A stretch of DNA of 64,000 nt from assembly GCA_022828595.1 (NCBI GenBank), contig JAKGHH010000002.1, positions 72,946,383 through 73,010,382 on the forward strand, given 5' to 3'. The notes under the pieces are model-generated. The model was not told the DNA's origin and did no database searches. It was given only the letters and a program-made list of their open reading frames with translations. Shown here one piece after another: positions 31,790-41,915 of this stretch (position 1 is its first letter; each line of letters opens with the position of its first letter). Source of the DNA: Nelumbo lutea. Taxonomy: Eukaryota; Streptophyta; Magnoliopsida; Proteales; Nelumbonaceae. A program made the translations under genes and the position numbers.

Positions 31790-33910
31790 AGTGCAGAAAA
31801 AACAAAGACAAGAAAAAACATAAAAACAAAAAGACTACGCAGGCTCAGATCCAGCCAAATTTGAGAACCACTCCGGGCAGTCAAACAGAAATAAACCATG
31901 ATCCTGCACACCTCTCTGCGCTAGGGTATGAGCCAACCCATTACCATTCCTGCTAACAGAGGAAAAAGAGACATTCAAGGAACCCATTGCACCATCAATG
32001 TCTTTTAGGAGAGAAGAAATCTCTGCTGGTCTGGGGAGAACCCTTTTACTGACAGCAAAGATAAATTCTTTGCAATCAGATTCCACCACACAGTTGGATA
32101 AACATGCGAGTCTAACTAGATCCAAGCCTTGTCTCATTGCTATTGCTTCTGCTTGGAGGGCTGATGCTACAAGAATAGGGCCAAAACATAGTGCCAAAAC
32201 AAAACCATTCGAATCTCTAATCACCGCTCCAAAACTCCCTTTATTGTTGTGCTTGAAACCTCCATGAACATTTACTTTTACTTGTCCTAGAGAGGAGGTT
32301 GCCAAAAAAGTACTGGTACTACATTTGTACCTCCTTGGTAATTCTTTAAAGTCTCTATCATGAGCTGCAATTGCCTGTGTACATTCATCAAAATCACATT
32401 TGGAGAATTGTTAGTGTTATCAAACAGATAAGAGTTTCTTGCTTTCCATAAGAACCACAATAAATAGGTAGTATTTTGAAGAAGAGAGAGGGCACCCTCC
32501 TTCACTTGGGCATAGGATTAAGCCAGCTTTGGAGCCATTCTTTAAAAGTTATATCAGGAGGGTAGGAATCCATTTGAGCATTGAAAATACTACCTAACTA
32601 TGTTCTCTTAGCCAGCTCACACTGACAAAGGGCATGAAAATCAGTTTTTGCTGTTGCACCACAGATTTCACAAGTGTCACTATTTACCATATATTTCTTT
32701 GCCAGGAAGGCTCTAACAGGAATTGCATCTCTCCTACATTTCTATAGGAAAGTTTTGACTTTGGGCTCCATAGGGATTTTCCAAATGGCTTTCCAAAGGG
32801 TACAGTTGGAGGGCCGACTACTCCCAGCATTCTCTGACTCAATAAGATGTTTTGCTACATAGTAGGTTGACCTAACTGTAAACCTTCCTTTTGAGTCTGG
32901 AGTCCAGACTAGCACATCCTCCCACTCCCCTCTCGCCAGATTCAGATTCAGAATTTTGCTTGCATAGAAATCCCCCACCAACTCCTTTACTAAATCTTCT
33001 TTCCATGCTCTGCTATTATTGCCAATTATTTCACTTACCAAGGTAGGAGAGTCTGGCCCCGGGCTAGGGCCCATTAACTTGAAACCATCTACCAGTGAGA
33101 GCCAACTGTTACCCCAAATTAATTGAGAGGCTATTGCCTTTGTTGACTAGCCACACAGCTCGTTTTTGCATAATCTTCCTTCCAGCTAGGATGCTTTTCC
33201 AACCCCAGGAGCTAGAGGGTAGACCATCCCTTAGGAAATTTTTATTTTTGATGTATTTCCCTTTTATTATTTGAGCCCACAAACTATTTTCACCTGAAGC
33301 AATTCTCCATGCAAGTTTTGGTAAGAGAGCAAAGTTAAAACAGCAGGGATCCCTAAATCCTAAACCCCCATCATGTTTGTTTCTTGTAATTGTATCCCAA
33401 TCCACCCAATGAATTTTGTTTCTATTACTTTCATTCTTTTCCCACCAGAAGGTTCTTTGAAGTTTACTTAACTCTCCACAATTTTTTTTTTTGGATTAAG
33501 AAGCATGACATAGCATAAGCTGGGATAGCTGCTACCATAGATTTCAACAAAGTCTCCTTCTTTGCTTGGCTTAGGTACTTCTCATTCCAAGCATTCATTT
33601 TGCCCTGAACTCTCTCTATCAACTGAGAAAAAATATTTGCTTTGGTTCTGCTAAAGGAAGTAGGTAGTCCAACATATTTAGATGGGCTCCTAACCAGCTT
33701 GACTTTGAGGCTCTTAGCAATGATTCTCATAAATCTGGGATGGGTTCTAGAACTAAAGAAGATCTCAAACTTAGTAAAATTCACCTGTTGACCAGAAGCC
33801 TTTTCATATCTTTGGATGACCTCCACCACATGGACTTCTTCCTAATGGGAGGCTCTTGTGAATAAATAGCTATAATCTGCAAAAAACAGGGAGGCTCGTA
33901 GGTTTTGTTT
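31790..33910 (-). mobile_element. LINE (L1-type), 5'-truncated inside RT
   Basis: From 5' to 3' on the minus strand: the RT end with LFFADYSYLF (about 33860-33900) and VNFTKFEIFFSS; GLPTSFSRTKANIF and MNAWNEKYLSQAKKETLLKS (33464-33829); GGLGFRDPCCFNFALLPKLA (33109-33405); zf-RVT (32742-33074 on to about 32560); and a C-terminal RNase H-like RVT_3 domain (31835-32305, VNVHGGF...GAVIRDSNG...AEAIAMRQGL). This is the plant L1 layout. The RT active site FADD reads FADY. Several stops separate the pieces. The 3' end lies only about 80 bp from the start of the dead P450 gene, in the same orientation. Confidence 0.85.
31835..32305 (-). pseudogene. RNase H-like (RVT_3) domain of LINE
   Basis: An open stretch of 156 codons. 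The first Asp of the RNase H core (normally VDGA/VDGS) reads VHGGF, so the site is damaged. The Glu (QAEAIAMRQGL) and the Asp of VVESDCKEF are present, as is the terminal RNGNGLAHTLA helix. In plant L1 elements this domain helps remove template RNA. It is the best-kept part of this LINE, but it has lost a catalytic acid. Confidence 0.8.
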
Positions 33911-33938
33911 TTGACTCATGAAGGGCTATCTTTGGACC

Positions 33939-34223
33939 CATAGGTTTTGTTTTGGCCACTGATTTTCAAATTGACAGATTGATCGTTCGGTTCAAATGGA
34001 TGGTTTGTTTTGACAAAAAATTAAAAAAATAATTTAAATAATAAAAGGCCAAAACCATTTGAACGGGGCCGAACGGATTCAATTGCTTGGATTAACGGAT
34101 CATTGACCAATTCAACGGTTTTTTGTCAATGACTGGGTTTGGGGTAAAATGGAACCAGTTGCTTGGACAGTTCCTAGGCCAAATAATCTGACCGTCTGGG
34201 TCAACGACGTTTCAAAAACCATG
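33939..34223. mobile_element. MITE, ATGGTTTT..AACC family, diverged copy
   Basis: The interior follows the element at 41635-41907: a GACAAAAAATTAAAAAAATA tract, then AACGGATCATTGACCAATTC, then TGGAACCAGTTGCTTGGAC, and the right end TTTCAAAAACCATG. The left end (CATAGGTTTTG) is degraded and no target duplication is visible. It borders the truncated 5' end of the LINE. Confidence 0.55.
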
Positions 34224-34483
34224 ACGTGAATTGTTTTTCCGGTTATTGATTTCAACAATAAATCAAAACAGTCTAGTTTAACGATATATTGTTTCTCAAA
34301 ACAAAAAGCAAAACCAAAAACCATTATTTTGATGGTTCCAAAAACATATATTGTTTTTTAAAACAAACTAACTTGTTTTTCTCTTTAAAAACAAAAACAA
34401 AGTTAAAAATATAAGTTTGCTTTTCTTCTATTGTAGAAATTTCAAAAATAAATGAAAACATAAACATTGATCATGTTGTAGAA
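34224..34483. other. Short AT-rich spacer, nothing seen
   Basis: Low-complexity A-rich and T-rich sequence with no gene or element end recognised. Confidence 0.3.
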
Positions 34484-34925
34484 GAGACCGCATTGTGTGA
34501 ACCCATGGGTTCAAAGGATGTGTGAACCCGCCAATCAGAAATGGCCACGTTGTCAAGGTGAGTAAAAGGTAATGTTAACAGAACTTTGGTCGTCAAAACA
34601 AAAAGACAACGTGGCCATTTCTGATTGGCGGGTTCACACATCCTTTGAAAGGTAATGTTAACAGAACTTTGGTCGTCAAAACAAAAAGACAAAAAAAACC
34701 ACAATTCTCTCCCTCCATTCTTCATTCTCTTCCACCAAATTTAACACAGTAGCATCCATCGGCGTCCTCACTCCACACCGGCGCCGGTAAACGCGGAAGC
34801 CACCGGTGGCCGACAAAGTCTGCTAACGTTACCCTTTACTCGCCCTGACGACGTGGTCATTTCTGGTTGGCGGGTTCACACATCCATTCACGGGTTCACA
34901 GAACGTGGACTCACACACCCCCTAG
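34484..34925. mobile_element. Long-TIR element, Mutator-like, with internal rearrangement
   Basis: About 100 bp at the left (34490-34590) is the reverse complement of the right end (34820-34920) with scattered differences. Shared words include GTGTGAACCC, TGGATGTGTGAACCCGCCAA and GAGTAAA. Inside, 34511-34554 and 34606-34649 are a perfect 44-bp inverted repeat, and 34565-34609 and 34648-34692 are a perfect 45-bp direct repeat. The centre (34735-34815) is GC-rich (CACCGGCGCCGGTAAACGC) and could be a captured host fragment. Long TIRs suggest a MULE. No target duplication could be confirmed. Confidence 0.65.
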
Positions 34926-35075
34926 TGCTTTAAAAGCACACAATTCGTAAAGTTTATCCAAGTGCAACCCCCAATTAAATGATAGGAAATGTTCTTCAAG
35001 TTCTTCCAATATAATATCATACCTTTGTGGTTTCTCTCGTTCAAACACTTGCATCCTTACGTGACTCAACATGAA

Positions 35076-35936
35076 TGATGACTTGACATGAGCAGATCGG
35101 CACGTGAACGTGACTCAACGCGGATGACAGCCCAGCAAGTATCAGTTCGCCTCAGAATGAGTTTGGGTACGCTAATGTCCCGAGCTGAAGGTACTTCGAG
35201 TTGAGTCCATCCCTGTTCGCGAACTAAAATGACCAAGTTCACGGCAGTCTAGACCCAAGCAAGCAAGCCACCTCGGGGATGACTCACCTCGGGCAGAATC
35301 GCCTCGACATGCCACCAGCAACTCGACACAAGTAGCTTGCCACAGGGGAGCTCGCTACGGGGTTCGTTATCAAGTAGCCCTGAGTCCCACGAGAAGCTTC
35401 CTATCTGACAACCGTACCTGTCAACCCTAAAAGCTACACCCACGTCCCTTGCCTGGCGGCACAACATCTGCCAACTCAGAGGACTGCACTCATTGTCTCT
35501 TGTCTGGCGGCGGCGTCCCTACCAACCCCGGAGGTTGTCCCCTGCTTGGCGGGACCGTACCATACAACTGTCGCATTAGCCCACCTGCTCCCCAATCCTG
35601 ACGATAACAACCAATCACTCCGAAGCATTACCTGACAACAGATCACCGCGGTAGAGATTTGGGATCGGCCCCTCAGAACCTGCCAAAATGTTAATATATA
35701 AAGACCCCAACCCCCCAGGGGCCAAGGTATCGCATATTCACCACTCTCTAGCTTTCTCATCTTCTTGCAAACTTATTCTCTTCCAGCTCGCAGTTGAGTA
35801 CTAACTTAAGCATCGGAGTGTTCCCGTCGGGTGAGCAACCCCGGGTTCCTTCATTTCTCTTCACGCAGGTATCTCTTGCCCGAGGCCAGCTAGAAGCTCA
35901 GTCACTTCCAGCTAGGAGTGGCCGGATTGTGCATCA
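35076..35936 (+). repeat. LTR family A, copy A3, apparently solo
   Basis: A plus-strand LTR of about 860 bp that begins near TGATGACTTGACATG and ends GGCCGGATTGTGCATCA. It carries the conserved block CTAACTTAAGCATCGGAGTG (35800-35819) and a TATA box TATATAAAG at about 35694-35702 roughly 100 bp before it. No gag or pol lies on either side. The left boundary is uncertain by about 15 bp and no target duplication was confirmed. Confidence 0.7.
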
Positions 35937-36139
35937 TCAGTAACCATGTTTTGATTTTTTAGTGGATAACCATATTCTCACATAGAAAAACTTGCATCTA
36001 ATTAATCAACCGGAATCATAAAAGAGGTGACCAATCAGGTGGTGTTCAACCCAATTCATGAGGTGCTTTGATTGGTCAAAGCTCTTCCCAGTATCATAGA
36101 GTTTCCCTTAGAAATATTAGTCAATATGGTGCTTGAAAA

Positions 36140-36516
36140 TAGGGGTGTCAATCAGACTAGATTTGGTCCAATCCGATCTAGTCCAATGTGAGTCCATTAC
36201 AAATGGACCAGGTCCAATCCAATCCAATGAATGTTTTGGACTAATTTGGACTAGTCCAATTCAATGTCTGGACCATCTAATCTATTCAAATTCATTTTGA
36301 TTTAGATTGGTTTCAACCCTAACCCGGTCCATTGATACATATATTCTTATCTTATATCAATGGACCAAATATTAGCTTAATCCAACCCAATCCAATATAA
36401 ATTTGTTATGGATGCACTAAGTCCAATCCAATCTAATTAATATTTTGGACCGGATTGGTCCAATCCAATATGTCTTGTTGGTCCATCCAATCCAAAACCA
36501 GTCCATTGACACCCTA
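36140..36516. mobile_element. hAT-type MITE, TAGGGGTGTCAA family
   Basis: The ends TAGGGGTGTCAAT and ATTGACACCCTA are inverted repeats. The flanks CTTGAAAA (36132-36139) and GTTGAAAA (36517-36524) are an 8-bp target duplication with one mismatch. The interior is built from repeated GGTCCAATCC/GGATTGG words. It has no coding capacity. Confidence 0.85.
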
Positions 36517-36790
36517 GTTGAAAAGGAAGAAAATTTTGATATGATTGTGGTCACAAGAAACCCATAATGAAATGGAAAACATCATTAGTATTTTGAAATA
36601 ATTAGAAAAAAATCAGTTGATGTGATATGGTGTGGATGTGGGTAAATACATTCAGGAAACCAATAAAAAAATGTGAGGGAGACTGATTTATAAATAGACC
36701 CAATTAAAAAACATTGGTGTGTATTCCATTAGGTTTAGTATTTGCTAAGGACTCACTTTTTTTTCACATGAAAGAGTAGAAGTCATAGGG

Positions 36791-36995
36791 ATGACATTTT
36801 CCATTCGAGACCGGATCTGCTCGTCACATAATGTGCCTCACACCGACCTCACAGACACATCCCATTGTGAACTGGGAACATTTCTCGTACTCATGTGTTA
36901 TTGTTTATGGGAAATGTTCCCAATGCATGATGGGATGTGCCTGTGAGGTCAGTGTGAAGCGTGTTGTGTGAGGAGAAGATGGGTTTTGAGATTCT
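36791..36995. mobile_element. Foldback MITE, about 85-bp arms
   Basis: The left arm (36803 to about 36885) and the right arm (36905-36990) are reverse complements over their full length with scattered changes. The inner part, CACATCCCAT..GGGAACATTTC, is the best kept. The loop is only about 20-30 bp. A further direct repeat, ATGGGTTTTGAGATTCTA, occurs at the right end and again at 37039-37056. Confidence 0.7.
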
Positions 36996-37056
36996 AGGGT
37001 GGGATGTTTTTTTTTTAAGATTGATTTTAGGGTGAAAATGGGTTTTGAGATTCTAC

Positions 37057-37830
37057 GATCTGTATTACATGTATGGGTAAGAATGTAAGATACAATATTA
37101 GGCTAAATCCGACCTTCCCCTGCCCCAACCCATGTATTGAGTTTACTAAAATTTTGATGTTTCTTCATGCTATTTTGCTTATTTATTGTTTATATATAAT
37201 AGAAAATAAAAGAAAATTAGATATGATCTCTAGATTTGACCCACCCCACCCACTCTCAAATGTGGGAAGGGTATGGTGAGGGACCGCTTTGCACTTTCAT
37301 GTGTGGAAAGGGTTTAGATTCTAAAAATCCAACCCACTGAGGATTTTGGAAAAGATACATGTAGTAAAAGTATTAGTTGTGAAATTCTTGAAATTCCCTC
37401 CTCCAACATGCCCCATTGCCATTCCTATTGGTGTCTCTTCTTAAATAGGACAGATGATAACAACTTGAAAATCATAAGGATGAGAGGAAAGAGTGAAGTA
37501 AGTAGGAAACGACAAAGAATATCTGAAAATAGGAAAGTGGAAATGGCCCAACTTTCTATCAAATAATCAAAGGAAAGCTGGTCCAATAACCCTCAATTAT
37601 CATCTACATGACTTCACATCTGTTGCAATCGTGATCACAGAACTCTCTTGTGATGCCCCAGTGAAACACCAACACACTAGTAGTGAAAATAAATTTGAAA
37701 CAACACATTAACTATTTTTAATCATAATCTCTATTGTGTTTGTGTTTCATTGGAGGTCATGAGGGAGTTTGATGTTCTCTCCATCTAGAGTTATGGAGGG
37801 CAGCAATCTTGTGGCCATTCACTCTTTAGC
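37057..37830. other. Intergenic, no gene seen
   Basis: No family-bearing ORF, RNA gene or element end was recognised here. Confidence 0.35.
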
Positions 37831-38134
37831 GTGTGTTTTGTTTTGTGGATGTTTCATGATAGGAATTTATCAAAGTGCAGTTATGCCATCGCCAAATCAG
37901 CATTTTTCTCATCATGTTCATTCATACACATTGATATTCACAAAAATGGGTTTTGATTTATATGTGCACCAACTGTTGGGAAATCTTCATTTTAACGCTT
38001 CTCCCAACGGTTGAGCATTTATTTATTATTCCGTTGATGTGGTGCCTAATGGCTCCTAGTGGCACCTAATTGTCAATAAACGATTTATTAAGTATTTTTC
38101 TTAGTTTTGATAGACGGAAACTATACCAAACACA
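37831..38134. mobile_element. MITE, GTGTTTGGTTCC family, degraded copy
   Basis: The right end AACTATACCAAACACATAAT and the interior CACCTAATTGTCAATAAACG match the elements at 29868 and 41152. The left end GTGTGTTTTGTTTTGTGGAT is more changed. Its length is close to that of the sister copies. Confidence 0.55.
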
Positions 38135-38498
38135 TAATCATCATCTCTATTGTGGCCGTTCACCAAGAGGTGGCTCATTGGTGTATTAGCTGGTTTGTTC
38201 CAATAGTGACACAATCCTGCAAACACCACTTCGGGAAGAAAAGGAATCAAGGGGAGGTTTAGTGGTGCATGGCACCAAATACCATAAAACCAAAAAAAAA
38301 TGAGGCCTTTGATTTATTGTTGTGGCCCCGTCAAGATGTCAATTCATTTAATTCAAAGTGAGGTCACATCTATAAATCGAATTGAGATCATAGAACATGT
38401 TTTCAGCCCTCTACCAACTTGATCTAACACCACACATCTCACCATGAGACTAGGACCTGCCATATATGAAATGTGTTCATATTGGTAGAGGGTGGAAC

Positions 38499-38675
38499 TA
38501 GACCTGTTCATGGGCCGGGCTGAGCCACGCTTGCGCCGGGCTTTCACTCTTCATTAACAAAATTTTTTCAAGCCCAACTCAACCAATAGGCCTACAACTT
38601 GGGCCTGAGCCCGACCCTCATAAAAATCCCAAAGCCCGGGCCCGAGCTTGACCTAACAGAGAGAGAGGGGAAGAT

Positions 38676-38710
<35 letters not shown>

Positions 38711-39388
38711 CTTGTCACAAGGGGTGCAAGTCGGGTTGGCCCGAGTTAACAGTTTATACTATTTTGGGATCGAGCTTCGGGTTGAGCCTATTGAAATTTT
38801 GACAAAATCCCAACCCTAACCCAGAAAAGTTGCACCCCTACTGGCCACTCGCCAGCTGCCACTACTAGCCTAGTTCGTCACATGGAGAATGATAAAAACG
38901 ATGAGATCGCTGAAGCCTGTTGTTGCTAGCTTATGCTCAACACTGACTTGTCGGAGATTGCTAGTTCATCAATGACTCGATGAAGCCAATGCCTAAGTTC
39001 GCCGGTGAAGGTAAAGTAAAAGAAAAGGTTGCCGCCTGCTGCTGCTAGCTTATGCTCGACTTCGACTTTCCGGAGATTGCTAGTTCGTTGAGCTATAGAT
39101 AAACTAAGATTCTGAGAGTGAGAACTAAGAACTGAGTCGATAAAAAGAGGGAAAGGGTTAGTCGGGTTAGGGACTTAGGGTTTAGAAATTATAAAAAATA
39201 ATTATATATTTTATATTATATAAAAAGTCAGGTAAGGTCGGGCTTTTTTGACAAATCCCGAGCCCGACCTAAAAAATAATCGAGCCAAGCTTTTAGGCCC
39301 GAGGTCAAGCCCACGGACTAAAATACATGTCCAAGCCCATCCGGGGTCGGGCCAGGCCGTTGGGCTACCTGACCCATGAATAGGTCTA
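38499..39388. mobile_element. hAT-type element, GACCTGTTCATGGG family, with perfect TSD
   Basis: The ends TAGACCTGTTCATGGGCCGG and CCCATGAATAGGTCTA are inverted repeats. GGTGGAAC flanks both sides exactly (38491-38498 and 39389-39396), a perfect 8-bp target duplication. It is 890 bp and non-coding, with an (AG)n run at 38681-38707. A part around 38880-39110 occurs twice in diverged form (TAGCTTATGCTC and GGAGATTGCTAGTTC). The perfect duplication points to a fairly recent insertion compared with its neighbours. Confidence 0.9.
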
Positions 39389-39693
39389 GGTGGAACATGT
39401 TTTGTTGGCAGGTGACCCAGATCCTATAAATCAAATGCTTTGATTTTGTTGTTTCAACGTAGAGCTATGACAGTGCCATATGTGGTGACTCCCAAAGATA
39501 AATAAGTCCTTTGTTAAATTTTAAAACATCACATGACCTTATCCTTTTATTTCCTTTACTACCATTTCCTTTTTTAATTGGGAGGTGGCAAATAAGTTCT
39601 ATGACCGCATCATAGAAAGTATGAACTAAGGCAAATGATGAGGTACCTAGATAAGAGACAAGAGAAAGAAGAGAGGATTTTTGGGTATTTTTG
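39389..39693. other. Short spacer between two hAT elements
   Basis: No gene or repeat was recognised. It separates the 38499 element from the target duplication of the 39702 element. Confidence 0.3.
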
Positions 39694-39962
39694 GGTATGG
39701 GTAGAGGTGTCAATTGATCTTGATTTGGTCCAACCCAATCCGATCCAATGTGAATCCACTTACAAATGTTTTGGACCCAATTCAGTCCAAATCCAATCTA
39801 ATTCATTAAAATGTAAATGGACTGGATTGGATCTGATCCAAACAGAATGAAATATAAAAAATTATATAAAAAACAAAACATATAAAAAATTATAAAAATA
39901 TATCAAAATGAAGAAAATCTGAAAATTACAAAAATATACCCTTTTGGCATTGAAAAAACACT

Positions 39963-40725
39963 TTTGTAAAAGTGCTTTCATAAAAGTATTTTGTAAAAGC
40001 ACTTCAATGAAAGTACTTTTGTATAAGTGCTTTTGTAAAAGTACTTTTATAAAATTACTTTTATAAAAGTACTTTTATAAAATACTTTTACAAAAGTACT
40101 TCTATAAAAGTATTTTTATATAAGTGCTTTTATAAAAGTGCTTTTGTAAAAATGTTTTCGTAAAACTACTTTTACAAAAGTACTTTTCTAGAAGTGCTTT
40201 TACAAAACTACTTTCGTAAAAGTTCTTTCTTAAAAGTGTTTTTGTAAAAGTGATTTTGTAAAAGTTCTTTTATAAAAGTACTTTCCAAGGTTCAAAGTAT
40301 TGGCCCGTATCGGCCGATACGTGTCGTGTCGGTGGCTTCCCAATACGCCCCTTTAGGAGGGTATTGAGGTTCTGACCGGTTCAAGGGGTGGAGGAGCCTT
40401 AAACCGGACCCCCTTAACCGGTTTTGAAAAAAAATAAAAAAAAGCAAAAAAAACACTATCAATATCACCCGATACGCCCCTACCGACGTATCAAGCGTAT
40501 TGATATTTTGAACCTTGGTGCTTTCATAAAAGTACTTTTGTAAAAGTACTTCCATAAAGGTGATTTTATAAAAGTACTTCCATAAAAGTTCTTTTGTAAA
40601 AGTGATTTCGTGTAAAAGTACTTTTATAAAAGTGTTTTCATAAAAGTACTTTTATAAAATGCTTTCATAAAAGTGCTTTTATAAAACTGCTTTTGCAAAA
40701 GAGCTTTTGTGAAAGTGATTTTATG
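39963..40725. repeat. Minisatellite of 14-bp units with palindromic core
   Basis: The unit is AAAAGT(A/G)CTTTTAT with variants; AAAAGTACTTTT is a perfect 12-bp palindrome. By eye about 23 units precede and about 15 follow the inserted element at 40286-40517. Units vary mainly at the central bases and the last two spacer bases. The period is kept closely except for a few 12-16 bp units. Confidence 0.85.
40286..40517. mobile_element. MITE, CAAGGTTCAAA family, nested in the minisatellite
   Basis: The ends CAAGGTTCAAAGTATTGG and ATTGATATTTTGAACCTTG are inverted repeats. GTACTTTC and GTGCTTTC flank it as a possible 8-bp target duplication, though the surrounding array makes this match partly expected. 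The interior has GTATCGGCCGATACG and GATACGCCCC. A sister copy is at 47987-48214. Confidence 0.75.
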
Positions 40726-41032
40726 CCACTTCAATTTGATCGATATCAAATTGGACAAGGGTTTGGCATTATGATCGGATTATTGGAAATTTGGTTTAGG
40801 TCCAATTCAGACCAATAAGAACATGGACCAATTTATATTGGATTGGCTCAAACCAATAATTATAACAAACCGTCTAAATCTAATTTGATAAGGTTTGGAT
40901 CGGATTGGATCCCATCCAAAACCGGTCGGTTGACACCCCTAGGCATGGGGTAGTATTTGAACTAGCACAAGAAAGATTTGGCGGTCAATGCTTCACAGCT
41001 TGAGCTGTCAATAATGCTTCCTTGCATGCCAT

Positions 41033-41145
41033 TAGACCTGTTCATGGCAGGGTTCAGGCTTGGTTTTTGTCAAAATTTGAATCAGTTCGACCCGAAGCTC
41101 AAACCCGACACAATGTAAAGTCAAGCCCGAAGCTTGAGCTGTCAA
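41033..41145. mobile_element. Left-end fragment of GACCTGTTCATGGG hAT element
   Basis: It starts TAGACCTGTTCATGGCAGGG and follows the short copy at 27119 for about 100 bp, then stops before the right terminus. AGCTTGAGCTGTCAA occurs just before it (40998) and at its right edge (41131), so a short duplication brackets the fragment. Confidence 0.55.
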
Positions 41146-41151
41146 CTATGA

Positions 41152-41458
41152 GGGTGTTTGAAATCATGGGCGTTTATTCAATAAACGCTGCCACATAGGC
41201 ACCACTTCAGCAGCTCCCCTCTCATGCTCTTCCGTACGCATCAAGAATAGCAAAATGTGACTTTGATTTCTGTGCACACTTACTATTTGTGGAAGTTATT
41301 TTTTTTAAACTTCTCCCAACAATTAGGCGTTTTTTCATTGTTATGCTGATGTGGTGCCTAATTGTCATAAACAATTGTAATTATTACCTTTCTCAATTTT
41401 GCAAGCAAATAAAGTACAAAAATTGAATGAAAAAAAACGTAAACAGAACCAAACACAT
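41152..41458. mobile_element. MITE, GTGTTTGGTTCC family
   Basis: The ends GGGTGTTTGAAATCATGGGC and AACAGAACCAAACACAT are inverted repeats of moderate quality. The interior blocks CGCTGCCACATAGGCACCA and GTGGAAGTTATTTTTTTTAA match the copy at 29868 closely. No coding potential. Confidence 0.7.
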
Positions 41459-41634
41459 ACTATATATCATGCAGGAAGAGCCTTGTTGACAACGTAGGCT
41501 GTCTAATTTTTTACATTAAACACAAACCAATTATGGAAATAAAATAGTGTTGCATTATGATAGAAAAAAAAATCAATTCCACAATTACACAGATGGGTGA
41601 ACAAATTTACAAAAATGCGCGTAATTGTAACTGC

Positions 41635-41907
41635 CATGGTTTTTAAAACCGAACCAGTCAGGGGTCCGGTTACCAGGTTGAACGGTCCGACTGTTTGAAC
41701 CAAATGATAGGCCCATTCTGACAAAAAAATTAAAAAATAAAAAACGATAAAAACTGTTCAAACGGTTTGAACGATTAACTGCCCAGGTCAACAATTTACT
41801 GACTAAAATCAATGATTTTTGGAGAAAATCCAATTTTGAGGAAAACTGGAACCAATCACCTGACCGGTTCCCGATTTTTCCGATCCAGTCCGGTTTTGAA
41901 TACCATG
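41635..41907. mobile_element. MITE, CATGGTTTTTAAAACC family, with TSD
   Basis: The inverted ends CATGGTTTTTAAAACCG and CGGTTTTGAATACCATG are flanked by GTAACTGC (41627-41634) and TTAACTGC (41908-41915), an 8-bp duplication with one mismatch. The interior is AT-rich around a GACAAAAAAATTAAAAAATA tract. A diverged copy is at 33939-34223. Confidence 0.78.
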
Positions 41908-41915
41908 TTAACTGC

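Larger units (their letters stand above)
39702..40941. mobile_element. hAT-type element filled with a 14-bp palindromic minisatellite
   Basis: The ends TAGAGGTGTCAATTG and GGTTGACACCCCTA are inverted repeats. The flanks GGTATGGG (39694-39701) and GGCATGGG (40942-40949) are an 8-bp target duplication with one mismatch. The subterminal parts carry GGATTGG/CCAATCC words like the 36140 element. The interior from about 39963 to 40725 is a 14-bp tandem array around AAAAGTACTTTT, interrupted by a nested 232-bp element. No transposase is encoded. Confidence 0.88.
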
